64,000 nucleotides of DNA, from contig NZ_FTNL01000013.1 in the NCBI RefSeq assembly GCF_900156395.1, positions 46,541 through 110,540 of the forward strand, in the 5' to 3' direction. The position numbers and the translations under genes were made by a program. Positions 19,036 through 28,012 of the stretch are shown here, piece after piece. Position 1 is the first letter of the stretch. Each line of letters starts with the position of its first letter. The notes beneath the pieces are model-generated. The model ran no database searches, was not told the origin of the DNA, and was given only the letters and a program-made list of their open reading frames with translations. Source of the stretch: Fluoribacter gormanii (GTDB lineage: Bacteria; Pseudomonadota; Gammaproteobacteria; Legionellales; Legionellaceae).

Positions 19036-19875
19036 TCATAAGCATTCAATTGAAGGCGCTTTGGTCATATCGATTGAAACTTCTAAAGAGTCACTAAACT
19101 CTTCTTTAAACTCATCTGATTCTAAGTAAAGAGACAACATATCTTTAAATGCAGCTAAGGCAATTTCAAGTTCTTTAGGATCCCATTTAATCGCAAATTG
19201 ATTCGTTGGTTCCGTCTTGGATTTTGCAATCAGATCAAACATCAATCCTGGTTTGGGACCTCGCAAAGGAACTCCCGCAATAAATTCATGCTCAGGATCA
19301 CCTCTACCCCAAAGATGAAGATGGAGCATACCTGGTTCTTCTTCATTTCCAATAATAGTTTCGCGTGTTTTCTCGTCAAAGGAGTGAGAGTTGTTGCCTA
19401 GCTGAGCAAATTGGGGGATGAGTCCCATTTTTTCATAGACTCGCTCCATCATTGCGGTCACTTCATTTAATCCTCTTTCTTCAGCAACTGTATATGGACG
19501 ATTCAGCGCCGAAGGAATATCTGAGTTACTGTCATTCAGGTATCTTATTATGGTTCTGTATCCTCTACAGTCAGTAGGATTTAAAATAATTGAATAATTG
19601 TATTTACCTTTTAACTTTACGTGCGCAATTGATGTTCCAGCTTTAGTGTAATCTATAGCCCAATGATCTTTCGGATAGTTATATTTAAAGAATTTAATTG
19701 AGTTAAGATAACTGCTACGTACATCTGTAACATTTATTTTTTCATGCATGCTGTTTTCCCTTAAATTAAATAAACTGACATTGGCAGCTGATAGCGTAGG
19801 AAAAATAAATAAAACGATTTGTAGAAATAGTTTTAATAAAATGATTTTACTTATTTGTTGAGATATTAATGCCAT
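19036..19875 (-). CDS. Hypothetical protein with HIT-like histidine motif
   Basis: A 279-residue protein with two plausible starts. The first (19875) has AGGG six bases upstream and adds a hydrophobic export-type segment (about 10-30). The second, Met43 at 19749, also has AGGG with 8-base spacing and would give a cytosolic protein. The core contains NNSHSF and then MLHLHLWGRG, an alternating His-hydrophobic pattern reminiscent of HIT-fold nucleotide hydrolases; a full H-x-H-x-H triad is not seen, so the enzyme class is uncertain. PLRGPKPGLMFDL follows and looks conserved. It lies 23 bp after the start-distal end of the next gene upstream on the same strand, so the two may be co-transcribed. 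The two starts could give exported and cytosolic forms. Confidence 0.5.
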   Translation of the reverse strand: MALISQQISKIILLKLFLQIVLFIFPTLSAANVSLFNLRENSMHEKINVTDVRSSYLNSIKFFKYNYPKDHWAIDYTKAGTSIAHVKLKGKYNYSIILNPTDCRGYRTIIRYLNDSNSDIPSALNRPYTVAEERGLNEVTAMMERVYEKMGLIPQFAQLGNNSHSFDEKTRETIIGNEEEPGMLHLHLWGRGDPEHEFIAGVPLRGPKPGLMFDLIAKSKTEPTNQFAIKWDPKELEIALAAFKDMLSLYLESDEFKEEFSDSLEVSIDMTKAPSIECL

Positions 19876-19898
19876 TTTTTACCCTGTTTCAATATAAA

Positions 19899-21965
19899 TC
19901 ATCTAATTGTCTTACCGTTAGATATTTTGCACTCTTCCGGGTGTTCTAATTTCTCATCATTCTTATTTGCAGACACTACGGGAGTAAAGAATATACTTAA
20001 CTCCTTTTTTAAATGCTGTTTGCTTGCTAAAACCTGAGCATAAATCGAAGTATCATTCATTGCATACTCAAGAAAAGCTCCAATATCAGGTTCAAGACTG
20101 AAGTATTTGGTTAAATCCAGAGTGACATTATTTTCTTTAAAAACCTCTTGAATTACTGGGTCATGCAAAACATCTATAACTTCAAGCATGCCATGATATC
20201 CGCGTTTTGCGTATACGGCCACTAATTGCACCAAAAATAGATTAATATCTTGACTTAAATTTGGATCCTTTCGATTTTCTTGCATATAGTAATTGAGCAT
20301 AAACACAATATTACAGGTGTGCCCCGAGACTGAGCCCACATAGGCTGCACGAGAGCGATTATTAGACCAAAACCACTGAGGTGGTTCGACATCCTTCTTA
20401 GGGGAAACTTCACTGGTGTCTACCAACATATTCCGCATGGGGACACGTTGCGCATCATAGAACGTAGCAGATGTCGAACGCATTACGCCGCCGGAAGAGT
20501 TCCAGGTATCAGCCCCAACTTTATCAGCAGAAGTCTCAAATTTTCTTTCTAAAATTCCAGTTGATTTTGCTCTTGCTACTCGGTCTCTTCTATTATATAC
20601 ATGACAAGACTTCATAAAATGTTCCAGTTTTTCTGGATTGTATTTTTCTTTATCCTTATATCCGTTTGCAAAAATACTAATTTTTCTTTCCATTTCTATG
20701 GGAGAATTTACAATGCCTTCAGGTCCAAGGAAAAAATATAATATCTTGTTCGTAGCATTTAGCGTTTGGAATCTTAACTTAGTGTCATCAAATAAATCGT
20801 TCAATGAATCACTTACATTATTACTGGATATGGTTTCTTCCGAATGAGTTACCCCATTAATGTATTGTGCAAGGCGTGTTTCAAAAAAACGTCGAGTATC
20901 ATTTTCTTTAGGATCACACATTCTAACTTTTTGACATATAGAACGAGTAAACTTCTCATATCCCACAGGGAGTTCTTTAGGTAAAGCTAGATTTTGGAAA
21001 TGTTGTTCAATCGCTTCAATACACGCTTCATAGTCAACAAATAAGTAATTAGCAGACAGCTTTTGTAAAAATTGTTTTGAAGCAAGATTATTTGACTTTA
21101 AATAGCCGATCGTCAAGGTAATGAAAATTGATTGATCTACTCCTTTAGTTACAACTTGTAGGTATTGTTTGTGAGTGATTAACACCGGTATGTAATTTTT
21201 ATCACCAATAGAGGGTCTAAAACCAGGCAATAATGAATCAAAAGATAAGTCGGTAAGTTGCGAAAGTACGGATATTCTGACTTGGACTTCAGTTTTCTCC
21301 AGAAGCCTAGGAAGTAATTCCTTTTTTGCACGCATGCTAAGGCAAATGCTTGGTTTACCATTTGATGATTCAGGTATTGATTGAAATACATTTAATAATA
21401 GGGAAATTAATGGTTTCACTTCTTCTTTAGCGAGCTCTTTTTGAACGTAACCTAAAACAGGGGAGTTCAAAATGACGAGAGGTGCTTTTATATGCAAATC
21501 CAAAAGATTTGTATAATGTTCAAAAGATAATACATCATAAAGATCGAGTTCTATCATGAGCTCTTTAAAGAGTGCTATATTTTTGCTCAAAATAGCTTTG
21601 AAAAGCATCGCTTTCAAATGCTGCTTTCGATCTTTATCACTTTTATTTATTTCATGACTTATTAAAAAGAATAATGTTTCAAGAGAATGATTTTTCGATT
21701 GAAGCGGTGTATCTTGCACAAGTGCAGAAGATATTATAGAAGAGGCACTGGTCTTATTTGTTTTTTTTAAAAGTCCGTCCTTTTCTAGGAGTTTTTCTTC
21801 AAGTTGAATTCTTGTTTCATCAGCTGATTGTATTATTAATGTACGAGTATTCTCAGATACTTTTATGACTAAATTAGCCGTTTTATTTGAAGCAGAAACA
21901 ACACGTTCTCTGGTTTCTTGAGCAGCTTTACTTACCAAGGCAATAATATCTTTATAGCTTAGCAT
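19899..21965 (-). CDS. Large putative effector with coiled-coil N-terminus
   Basis: A 688-residue orphan. Residues 1-60 are an amphipathic, coiled-coil-like stretch rich in Ala, Glu, Arg and Thr; a long helical middle follows, and then a C-terminal module shared with the protein at 5909-7087 (RRFFETRLA and a SVSG to VLHDPVIQEVF region). Between them is a Ser/Thr-rich segment GGVMRSTSATFYDAQR. The tail is acidic (NDEKLEHPEECK), similar to the E-block signals of Dot/Icm substrates. I place the start at the ATG at 21965, which has GAGG nine bases upstream; an in-frame TTG at 22061 lacks a ribosome site. No membrane segment is present. Function unknown; effector status is inferred. Confidence 0.55.
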   Translation of the reverse strand: MLSYKDIIALVSKAAQETRERVVSASNKTANLVIKVSENTRTLIIQSADETRIQLEEKLLEKDGLLKKTNKTSASSIISSALVQDTPLQSKNHSLETLFFLISHEINKSDKDRKQHLKAMLFKAILSKNIALFKELMIELDLYDVLSFEHYTNLLDLHIKAPLVILNSPVLGYVQKELAKEEVKPLISLLLNVFQSIPESSNGKPSICLSMRAKKELLPRLLEKTEVQVRISVLSQLTDLSFDSLLPGFRPSIGDKNYIPVLITHKQYLQVVTKGVDQSIFITLTIGYLKSNNLASKQFLQKLSANYLFVDYEACIEAIEQHFQNLALPKELPVGYEKFTRSICQKVRMCDPKENDTRRFFETRLAQYINGVTHSEETISSNNVSDSLNDLFDDTKLRFQTLNATNKILYFFLGPEGIVNSPIEMERKISIFANGYKDKEKYNPEKLEHFMKSCHVYNRRDRVARAKSTGILERKFETSADKVGADTWNSSGGVMRSTSATFYDAQRVPMRNMLVDTSEVSPKKDVEPPQWFWSNNRSRAAYVGSVSGHTCNIVFMLNYYMQENRKDPNLSQDINLFLVQLVAVYAKRGYHGMLEVIDVLHDPVIQEVFKENNVTLDLTKYFSLEPDIGAFLEYAMNDTSIYAQVLASKQHLKKELSIFFTPVVSANKNDEKLEHPEECKISNGKTIR

Positions 21966-22199
21966 GCCTGATGGCCTCTCTAAGTATGATTGTTGCCTAA
22001 TATACCTCGAAAAAATTAAGGAAAAATTAAGAGGAATGTAAATCATTTCTACTGAGGACAATATGAGTATTGATAGATTTTATGTAGTAAATTCATTCAG
22101 TTGAAAAGATATAAAATAGTTTTGTTGACAGAGTAATTGATTCTTTGTACTCTTTTTTATCTCGTTTGACATTATTTATTACCTTAGTTGAGGATTAAA

Positions 22200-22994
22200 A
22201 TGGGTGTTACTCCTGAAGTAATATATGTAAAACACAATAGTGTTGAGCCTGAATTTTATACACTTGTTGATGCCGTTTATAACAATCTCTACGAACAAGC
22301 AGAAGAGATGCTTATACTACACCCAAATTTTATTAATACAATTATCATCCCCACAAATCAATCTGCTTTATCCACGGTTTTATCTAAGAAAACAATTGAT
22401 TTCACAATGCTAAATATTCTCGTTAATCATGGTGTTGAATTTACTTATCCTATTAATGCAATCGGAGATTTTGCTTTAGATCAGGCCTGTAGGTCGAGGG
22501 ATTTACACTTGCTCAGCTATTTAGTTGCTCATGATGTCTCAATTTCAGGAGCTGCTGTTCACAAATTGTTATATAAAGCTAGAGACATTAGAACAATTAA
22601 TACTAAGGATATTAAGCTGCTTGTTAGCATCATTCATCAATTAGGAGGACTGGCTGAAGTTGCCGAAATGAAAGATGAGCAAGGTCGTACCTTTAAAGCG
22701 AAAGCAGAGCGAATAAATCTAAGCAATGAATCCTATGGAACGTTGCGTTACAATCTATGGAATTTATTGAATTTAGCTGATAATCAAGTGCCAGATCGAG
22801 CTGGGCTAAATGATGCAAATAAAATATTAGATGAAGAAATTGCTGCAATTAGCCATCGCTATTATGAGAAAGAGAATGCTGATTTTTCTTTAGGAAATTC
22901 AATAACGTCTTTATTTGGATCAGGGGGGATGCCAATAGAGTTTACTGATGACTCTGTCTATGGAGATCTACAGAAACCCTTTAATCAAATATAG
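22200..22994 (+). CDS. Ankyrin-like repeat protein, putative effector
   Basis: A 264-residue protein whose first half reads as degenerate ankyrin repeats: DAVYNNLYEQAEEMLILHP, then TMLNILVNHGVEF, DFALDQACRSRDLHLLSYLVAHDVSI and a further helix pair. The second half is helical, with EEIAAISHRYYEKEN and a Gly-rich tail. Ankyrin proteins bind host or bacterial partners, and Legionella carry many. The ATG at 22200 follows AGGATTAAA, a good ribosome site, and is preferred over an upstream TTG. It ends 7 bp from the convergent polyketide synthase gene. Partner unknown. Confidence 0.6.
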   Translation: MGVTPEVIYVKHNSVEPEFYTLVDAVYNNLYEQAEEMLILHPNFINTIIIPTNQSALSTVLSKKTIDFTMLNILVNHGVEFTYPINAIGDFALDQACRSRDLHLLSYLVAHDVSISGAAVHKLLYKARDIRTINTKDIKLLVSIIHQLGGLAEVAEMKDEQGRTFKAKAERINLSNESYGTLRYNLWNLLNLADNQVPDRAGLNDANKILDEEIAAISHRYYEKENADFSLGNSITSLFGSGGMPIEFTDDSVYGDLQKPFNQI

Positions 22995-23001
22995 GTATCA
23001 T

Positions 23002-24105
23002 TTAAGCATACTGTATTTTCAGTATCATGGATTCCAAAGTTAACCCAGGCCCAAAGGCACAGCTGAAAATATGCTTCGCTATATCTTGATTATTTAATTT
23101 ATCCCAAATACTTTTTAAAACGAATAACACCGTTGCAGAAGACATATTCCCATAATTTTTTAATATATCGTAAGCATATTGGTTGTCTTGAGTGGAAATT
23201 TTTAATGATTTTTCACATGCTTGGAGAATTTTAATTCCACCAGGGTGAATTGCGAAATAATCTATATCAGCAAAAGAATAATTAGATTGTTTTAATAGTT
23301 TTTCAGTAAACAGGAAAATTCCTGATTGAATTGCTTCGGGTACGTACGAACTGAGTATGATATCAAATCCATAATCTGTAATAGTCCATGCCATGTCCTG
23401 GTTCGTTTGCGGAACTAAATCACAATAAAATGACTCTATACTCAAAAATTTGTTTGAATCAGTTTGCCCCTGAATCAAGACTGCCGCAGCTCCGTCAGCA
23501 AAAATTGCATTTGAAACTATATTCTCTATGTTAAAGGTATTTTGAAAGTGTATCGTACAAAGTTCAACGCATACTAAGAGCACATTGGAGTTGGGTTCTG
23601 CTTGACAAAATGCATTTGCTACTTTTAAACCATTGAACGCTCCATAGCATCCCATAAAATTAATCGCAGTACGTTTTATGGATGAAGATAAATTAAGCTT
23701 TTGTATAATCTCAATGTCAATTCCAGGAGCATACATGCCAGTGCAGCTGACTGTAATCAAATGAGTAATATTTTTGCTGTCAAATTGAACGCTATTTAAG
23801 CAGTTCTCGATGGAAGCCAAAGCTAAATTAAGCGCATTATCCTTATATAACTTCATTCGCTGTAAAGTAGATGGAAAACTCTCTTCAGGAATATTAGGGA
23901 AAAATTCAAATTCTCCTGGTTGCTTACAATAGTCCGTTAATACACTATATCTGGTCTCAATTCCTGATGATTTATAAATTTTTTTCAGTACCTTTTTTTG
24001 TACGCTATCAAGATGAAATCCTACAGAAATAAGATCCGCGATCTCTGCTTGAGTTCGTTTAAATCGTGGGTTTGCTGTTCCAATTGCAGTAATTTTTGAT
24101 TGCAT
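23002..24105 (-). CDS. Type III polyketide synthase (chalcone synthase-like)
   Basis: A 367-residue homodimeric ketosynthase that condenses malonyl-CoA onto an acyl starter without an acyl carrier protein. The catalytic triad is complete and correctly spaced: Cys153 in MGCYGAFNGLK, His287 in AIHPGGIKIL and Asn320 in NYGNMSSATV; CAFGPGLTLE near the end is the usual GFGPG-type loop. The start at 24105 is supported by AAGGA seven bases upstream; upstream in-frame codons would add 26 residues outside the family. It is divergent from a methyltransferase and a flavoprotein 135 bp away. That trio is a recurrent arrangement for making methylated, oxidised alkylpyrones or alkylresorcinols, probably lipid-like products. 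The exact product cannot be read from sequence. Confidence 0.9.
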   Translation of the reverse strand: MQSKITAIGTANPRFKRTQAEIADLISVGFHLDSVQKKVLKKIYKSSGIETRYSVLTDYCKQPGEFEFFPNIPEESFPSTLQRMKLYKDNALNLALASIENCLNSVQFDSKNITHLITVSCTGMYAPGIDIEIIQKLNLSSSIKRTAINFMGCYGAFNGLKVANAFCQAEPNSNVLLVCVELCTIHFQNTFNIENIVSNAIFADGAAAVLIQGQTDSNKFLSIESFYCDLVPQTNQDMAWTITDYGFDIILSSYVPEAIQSGIFLFTEKLLKQSNYSFADIDYFAIHPGGIKILQACEKSLKISTQDNQYAYDILKNYGNMSSATVLFVLKSIWDKLNNQDIAKHIFSCAFGPGLTLESMILKIQYA

Positions 24106-24240
24106 TTTTTTCCTTTTTGAAAACATCTCCCTCAATACAGGCAATTTGTTATCGCTTATAGGTCTATTTATAGCACAAATCACTTATTGCAATAATTAAA
24201 TATAGGATGCAGAATTAAAATTTAACTTCTTTAAATTGAA

Positions 24241-24939
24241 ATGGCCAAATTAAAAGTACGATCAAAGGAAAAGGAAATTATTGATCTCGGTCAGGATTTT
24301 TATACACCTCAAGAGTATGAACAATCATTAAAAAAGTTATTTAAAATCAATAGGATGATGGGTATTTTTAAAAGTACAGTCAATTTACTTCGACAATTTC
24401 CTTCTAATTCTGTATTGACAGATGTGGGATGTGGAGGCGGCTTATTTTTGCTTCATCTTGCTAAATATTTCCCTGGAATGCGCATGTTCGGGTTAGACAT
24501 CTCTCAAGATGCCATTAAGCTTGCAGAAGAAGAATTGCATAATTGGCAACAAAAAAATGGATGTACTCAAATTAAATTTCAAATCCAATTGAAACCAGAG
24601 CTCGAAATCAAGACAAGTGTCGATATAATTTTACTTAATTTGGTATGTCACCACCTGAATGATGAAGAATTAGTCTCTCTCTTAATAAAAGCGAATGATA
24701 CAGCCCTTAAAGCTGTGATAATTAATGATCTACATCGAAACTTTATTGCTTATTGGCTATATAAAATAATCAGCCCTGTATTATTTAGAAACCGACTTAT
24801 CACCCATGATGGCTTACTATCGATTCAAAAGAGTTTTACTAGAACAGAACTGGATTTTTTTCTGCAACAAGCAGGTATTAAAAATTATAAAATCAAATGG
24901 CACTTCCCATTTTGGTGGAGTATTCTTATTCTGAAATAA
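24241..24939 (+). CDS. SAM-dependent methyltransferase of the polyketide locus
   Basis: A class I methyltransferase of 232 residues. The SAM-binding loop DVGCGGGLFLLHLA (about 61-74), the acidic strand end GLDISQDAI and the motif IV/V region with NLVCHHLNDEE are present. The C-terminal half has NDLHRNFIAYWLYK and THDGLLSIQKSFTRTEL, features shared by methyltransferases that sit next to type III polyketide synthases. It ends 16 bp before the flavoprotein gene, so the two form an operon. The likely job is O- or C-methylation of the polyketide. The ATG at 24241 has no clear ribosome site. Confidence 0.85.
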   Translation: MAKLKVRSKEKEIIDLGQDFYTPQEYEQSLKKLFKINRMMGIFKSTVNLLRQFPSNSVLTDVGCGGGLFLLHLAKYFPGMRMFGLDISQDAIKLAEEELHNWQQKNGCTQIKFQIQLKPELEIKTSVDIILLNLVCHHLNDEELVSLLIKANDTALKAVIINDLHRNFIAYWLYKIISPVLFRNRLITHDGLLSIQKSFTRTELDFFLQQAGIKNYKIKWHFPFWWSILILK

Positions 24940-24955
24940 TTATGGATTAAAATTT

Positions 24956-26158
24956 ATGACTCTGGATGTGCTTATCATTGGAGGAGGGCCTTCTGGTGCA
25001 ACTACCGCATTATTGCTTGCTGAAGCAGGATGGTCTGTGGGGTTGGTTGAAAAAAAAATATTTCCACGAAGAAAAGTTTGCGGTGAATTTATATCGGTGA
25101 CAAGTTTACCTCTATTGCAAAAACTCGGTTTGGAAGAGTTCTATCTGAAGAATGGCGGTCCGGAAATACAAAAGGTTGGTTTATATGCTGATGATGTTAT
25201 ATTGACCGCAAATATGCCTTCTACTGAAACCTCAAAAAATCTATGGGGAAGGGCGTTAGCACGGGAATATCTTGATACAAAACTCATAGATAAGGCCAAA
25301 TTAGAAGGAGTACGTGTTTGGCAGCCTTGTGAAGCACTGTCCTTACATCAATCAAAAGATGGATTATTCACCTGCTCTGTAAAAGGAAATAATAAAATAA
25401 CAATGATAACCGCCTCTCTGATTGTTGTTGCAAATGGATCATGGGAAAAAAGAATTGACCAAGTAGAGAATAAAATGCATCGAGATTCTGAGCTCTTGGC
25501 ATTTAAAGCACATTTTAAAAACGCCACACTACCTGAAAATTTAATGCCATTACTCGCTTTCCCAGGTGGATATGGAGGAATTGTTCATAGTAGCATGGAG
25601 AAAGTTACGCTTTCGTGTTGTATTCGCCGAAGTCTTTTGCGTGAGTTACGTTTAAAAAATCCAGGAATACATGCAGGCGATACAGTTTATCAGTACATTT
25701 TGAGCCAATGTCGTGGAGCCAGGGAAGTTCTTGGTTGTGCAGAACGTGAAGGAAATTGGTTAGCAGTAGGGCCAATTAAACCGGGTATTCGCAGCTGCTA
25801 TCAAAATGGTATCTTTTTTGTTGGCAATATTGCAGGAGAAGCTCATCCGATTGTTGCCGAGGGAATTAGCATGGCAATGCAATCTGCATGGCTACTTTCA
25901 CGCTGTTTAATTCATTTTAAACTGAATATTAGAGGAGGTAATTATCGGGATGATGCCGGGGCGTATTATACAAAGCAGTGGCGTAAATATTTTAGTAGCC
26001 GCATTCACGCAGCCTCGTTTTTCGCACAATTAGCGATGATGAAACCCTGGAGTAGATCGTTACTGTTACCAATAATCAAACAATTCCCTACTATTTTAAC
26101 CTTGGGAGCACAGTTAAGTGGAAAAATACAACACGTTATGCCAATTGAAGAAATATAA
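24956..26158 (+). CDS. FAD-dependent oxidoreductase (geranylgeranyl reductase-like)
   Basis: A 400-residue flavoprotein. The FAD fold begins at residue 4 with VLIIGGGPSGATTALLLAEAG (Gly9, Gly11, Gly14) ending in the acidic residue of LVEKK; KVCGEFIS follows, and GNIAGEAHPIVAEGISMAM near 280-300 is the second FAD-binding motif. The overall plan matches the geranylgeranyl reductase and halogenase-like group of monooxygenase folds. It directly follows the methyltransferase gene and completes the type III polyketide locus, so it probably oxidises or reduces the polyketide or its acyl chain. No membrane anchor is evident. Confidence 0.87.
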   Translation: MTLDVLIIGGGPSGATTALLLAEAGWSVGLVEKKIFPRRKVCGEFISVTSLPLLQKLGLEEFYLKNGGPEIQKVGLYADDVILTANMPSTETSKNLWGRALAREYLDTKLIDKAKLEGVRVWQPCEALSLHQSKDGLFTCSVKGNNKITMITASLIVVANGSWEKRIDQVENKMHRDSELLAFKAHFKNATLPENLMPLLAFPGGYGGIVHSSMEKVTLSCCIRRSLLRELRLKNPGIHAGDTVYQYILSQCRGAREVLGCAEREGNWLAVGPIKPGIRSCYQNGIFFVGNIAGEAHPIVAEGISMAMQSAWLLSRCLIHFKLNIRGGNYRDDAGAYYTKQWRKYFSSRIHAASFFAQLAMMKPWSRSLLLPIIKQFPTILTLGAQLSGKIQHVMPIEEI

Positions 26159-26278
26159 TTATTGGGTATATCTATAGTATTGAGAAGTTCAACTTTTTAA
26201 TTGCGGGGGCATTGAACCTGATTCTTGATATCTTGCTCAGTTGATAAAATCAGAAATGTGGCAAAAAAATGTATATTT

Positions 26279-26306
26279 TTGTCTACAAAAAAAGCGTTAT
26301 TATAAT
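26279..26306 (+). promoter_or_regulatory. Sigma-70-type promoter for the gene at 26339
   Basis: TTGTCT and a perfect TATAAT are separated by 16 bases, with the expected start of transcription about 25 bases before the ATG. This is among the clearest promoters in the window. Confidence 0.5.
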
Positions 26307-26338
26307 TTTATGATAAACTGCCCATTCATTTTACTTTC

Positions 26339-26935
26339 ATGGTAATCCTTATGTTTGAAATATATAAAAATAATCACTTTGTCATGTACTATGAAAACCT
26401 AAACAAAAGTTTTGGATTTACCCATTCACTCACTGTAAAGAACTTACTAACAAATGAGACCACGGGGATGTGGGTCGATCCGACTCACACAAGTACGGAT
26501 GCAAAACTTCTGGATAAAATTCTACGACTACAACAATTAAAAGAAACTATGACTCAAGATGAATATGAGCATGAAGTGGCTTGTTTTATAGAAAGACTCA
26601 TAGAAAATGGTGGTTATACTTGTCTTGAGATTTCAAGTTTAATGAAAGACGCATTAAAACATCATAAAGACCCTCAGCATTTATTAGAAACGATTAAAAA
26701 CGTAGATGTTTCATACATTCGCAATCAAGACATTGATAGGTTCCATAATATCCAAGAGATGAAAAATGCAGTTGCTGGATTTATAAAAACACTTACCGAA
26801 TTTATTTGTAATCTTTTGTCTTTACCTTCTGATAATTCAGTAACATCAATATTAGTAAAATTTAATATTTATCAAAATCCTATTGCTGACGAAGAAATAA
26901 AAGAACCAACAAATTTTGTATCTTCAATGATTTAA
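26339..26935 (+). CDS. Hypothetical protein, putative effector
   Basis: A 198-residue helical protein with no recognised domain. The N-terminal part has aromatic-rich strands (HFVMYYENLNKSFGFTHS), and the middle is a set of charged helices. The last 20 residues, ADEEIKEP followed by a short hydrophobic end, look like an E-block secretion signal of Dot/Icm substrates. A second Met at codon 5 is an alternative start. It has its own promoter and terminator-like hairpin, so it is a monocistronic unit. Function unknown. Confidence 0.5.
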   Translation: MVILMFEIYKNNHFVMYYENLNKSFGFTHSLTVKNLLTNETTGMWVDPTHTSTDAKLLDKILRLQQLKETMTQDEYEHEVACFIERLIENGGYTCLEISSLMKDALKHHKDPQHLLETIKNVDVSYIRNQDIDRFHNIQEMKNAVAGFIKTLTEFICNLLSLPSDNSVTSILVKFNIYQNPIADEEIKEPTNFVSSMI

Positions 26936-26954
26936 AATCTTCATGTAGACGGAG

Positions 26955-26993
26955 AGGGTGGGGATATCTATACGAGGTATCACTCCCTTTTTT
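26955..26993 (+). terminator. Intrinsic terminator-like hairpin with T6
   Basis: An imperfect GC-rich stem (AGGGTGGGGATA against TATCACTCCCT) is followed at once by TTTTTT at 26988-26993, about 20 bases after the stop of the gene at 26339. The T-run makes this a likely Rho-independent terminator. Confidence 0.45.
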
Positions 26994-27087
26994 AAACTCA
27001 AAAATTCTAATAATTAATATCAGCATTAGTTAGTTATTTTGCTCTAATTTGTTTCATTCTTTGAATAATGCAAGTAGCTGTTATTGA

Positions 27088-27855
27088 TCATTTTATAAGC
27101 GGTGTTATAGATTTTTCTGAATCGTTGGTCTCTATCTCAGAGCTTTCAGTGCTCTCTATGTTGTCAAGACTAAAATCCATGGAGCTTTTATTTTCCTTGG
27201 TTATCGAATCAGCTAGTGCTGTGAGTGGCGGAGCGTCCGTATGCTCATCATTTTGTAGCGAATGTTCATTTTTTCCTGCTGTACTCCCTGGTTCTGGGCG
27301 TGCATTTCCTGCTTGGCGTCGCTCTCTTAAATAAGAAAAAATATCATCTCCATAAAGTTCTTTTGATTTTTGATTACAAAAGTTTGCGAGTATACCGTCT
27401 TGATAAGTTCTACTTCCGGGATATTTTTCTTCAACTGCAGCAATTCCACCAGCCCGAATCGTCGCCAACATATCTTTGCTAAAATCATCTTTATTTATAT
27501 TTAGGTGAGAAATATCATGAAAAGTATCTGAAGCACAATCCCGTCCTATACTGTAAGCGAGCATCTTACCATCTTTATCATAAACTAGAACTGCAACAGT
27601 TAATTCTGGCTCGTCTTCTTCCTCTTCTTTTTTTTGAGGTTTATTTAGCAACATTGCATCTTCAAGTGCTTCTTTTTCTGAATCCTCATCATTTTCCAAA
27701 TCATTTATTAAATCTTTTTTAATTGCTTCTTCTCTTTCAATGATCAAAATTTGTTCCAATTGCTTCTCTTGGTCTAAACTGACTAACATCTTAACATAGA
27801 CAGCTTCCTTGTTACTTTTTTCTAAATTTTCTTGTTCTAAGCGTGATTGGGACAT
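27088..27855 (-). CDS. Acidic coiled-coil putative effector
   Basis: A 255-residue very acidic protein. Residues 1-80 are a Glu/Lys/Asp-rich helix likely to form a coiled coil, ending in KKEEEEDEPE. A compact middle (about 85-185) has strands TVAVLVYDKDGKMLAYSIG and a Gly-containing region AGGIAAVEEKYPGSRTYQDG. The last 70 residues are disordered and rich in Ser, Glu and Asp. The middle may be a small folded domain but is not recognised. Composition and the acidic tail fit Dot/Icm substrates. It is a single gene, with an IS30 copy inserted about 160 bp upstream. Confidence 0.5.
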   Translation of the reverse strand: MSQSRLEQENLEKSNKEAVYVKMLVSLDQEKQLEQILIIEREEAIKKDLINDLENDEDSEKEALEDAMLLNKPQKKEEEEDEPELTVAVLVYDKDGKMLAYSIGRDCASDTFHDISHLNINKDDFSKDMLATIRAGGIAAVEEKYPGSRTYQDGILANFCNQKSKELYGDDIFSYLRERRQAGNARPEPGSTAGKNEHSLQNDEHTDAPPLTALADSITKENKSSMDFSLDNIESTESSEIETNDSEKSITPLIK

Positions 27856-27956
27856 AAGAGTGGCTCTTGAATAATAAATGATCTAACATATTGTATAATA
27901 ATACACCATTGTCAGTTTGTTGTCTAAAACCAGAGAAGGGCTTATATTACGACTCC

Positions 27957-27990
27957 ATTAAGTCTGATTATCAAAATAATCAGACTTAAT
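27957..27990. repeat. Perfect 15-bp palindromic hairpin beside the IS30 copy
   Basis: ATTAAGTCTGATTAT and its exact complement ATAATCAGACTTAAT are separated by CAAA. It is 22 bp from the left end of the IS30 element and 100 bp upstream of the acidic effector gene. It lacks a T-run on either strand. It could be a terminator, a regulator site or the palindromic target that attracted IS30. Confidence 0.5.
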
Positions 27991-28012
27991 GGGGCGTGGA
28001 TTCCCGTGGTTA

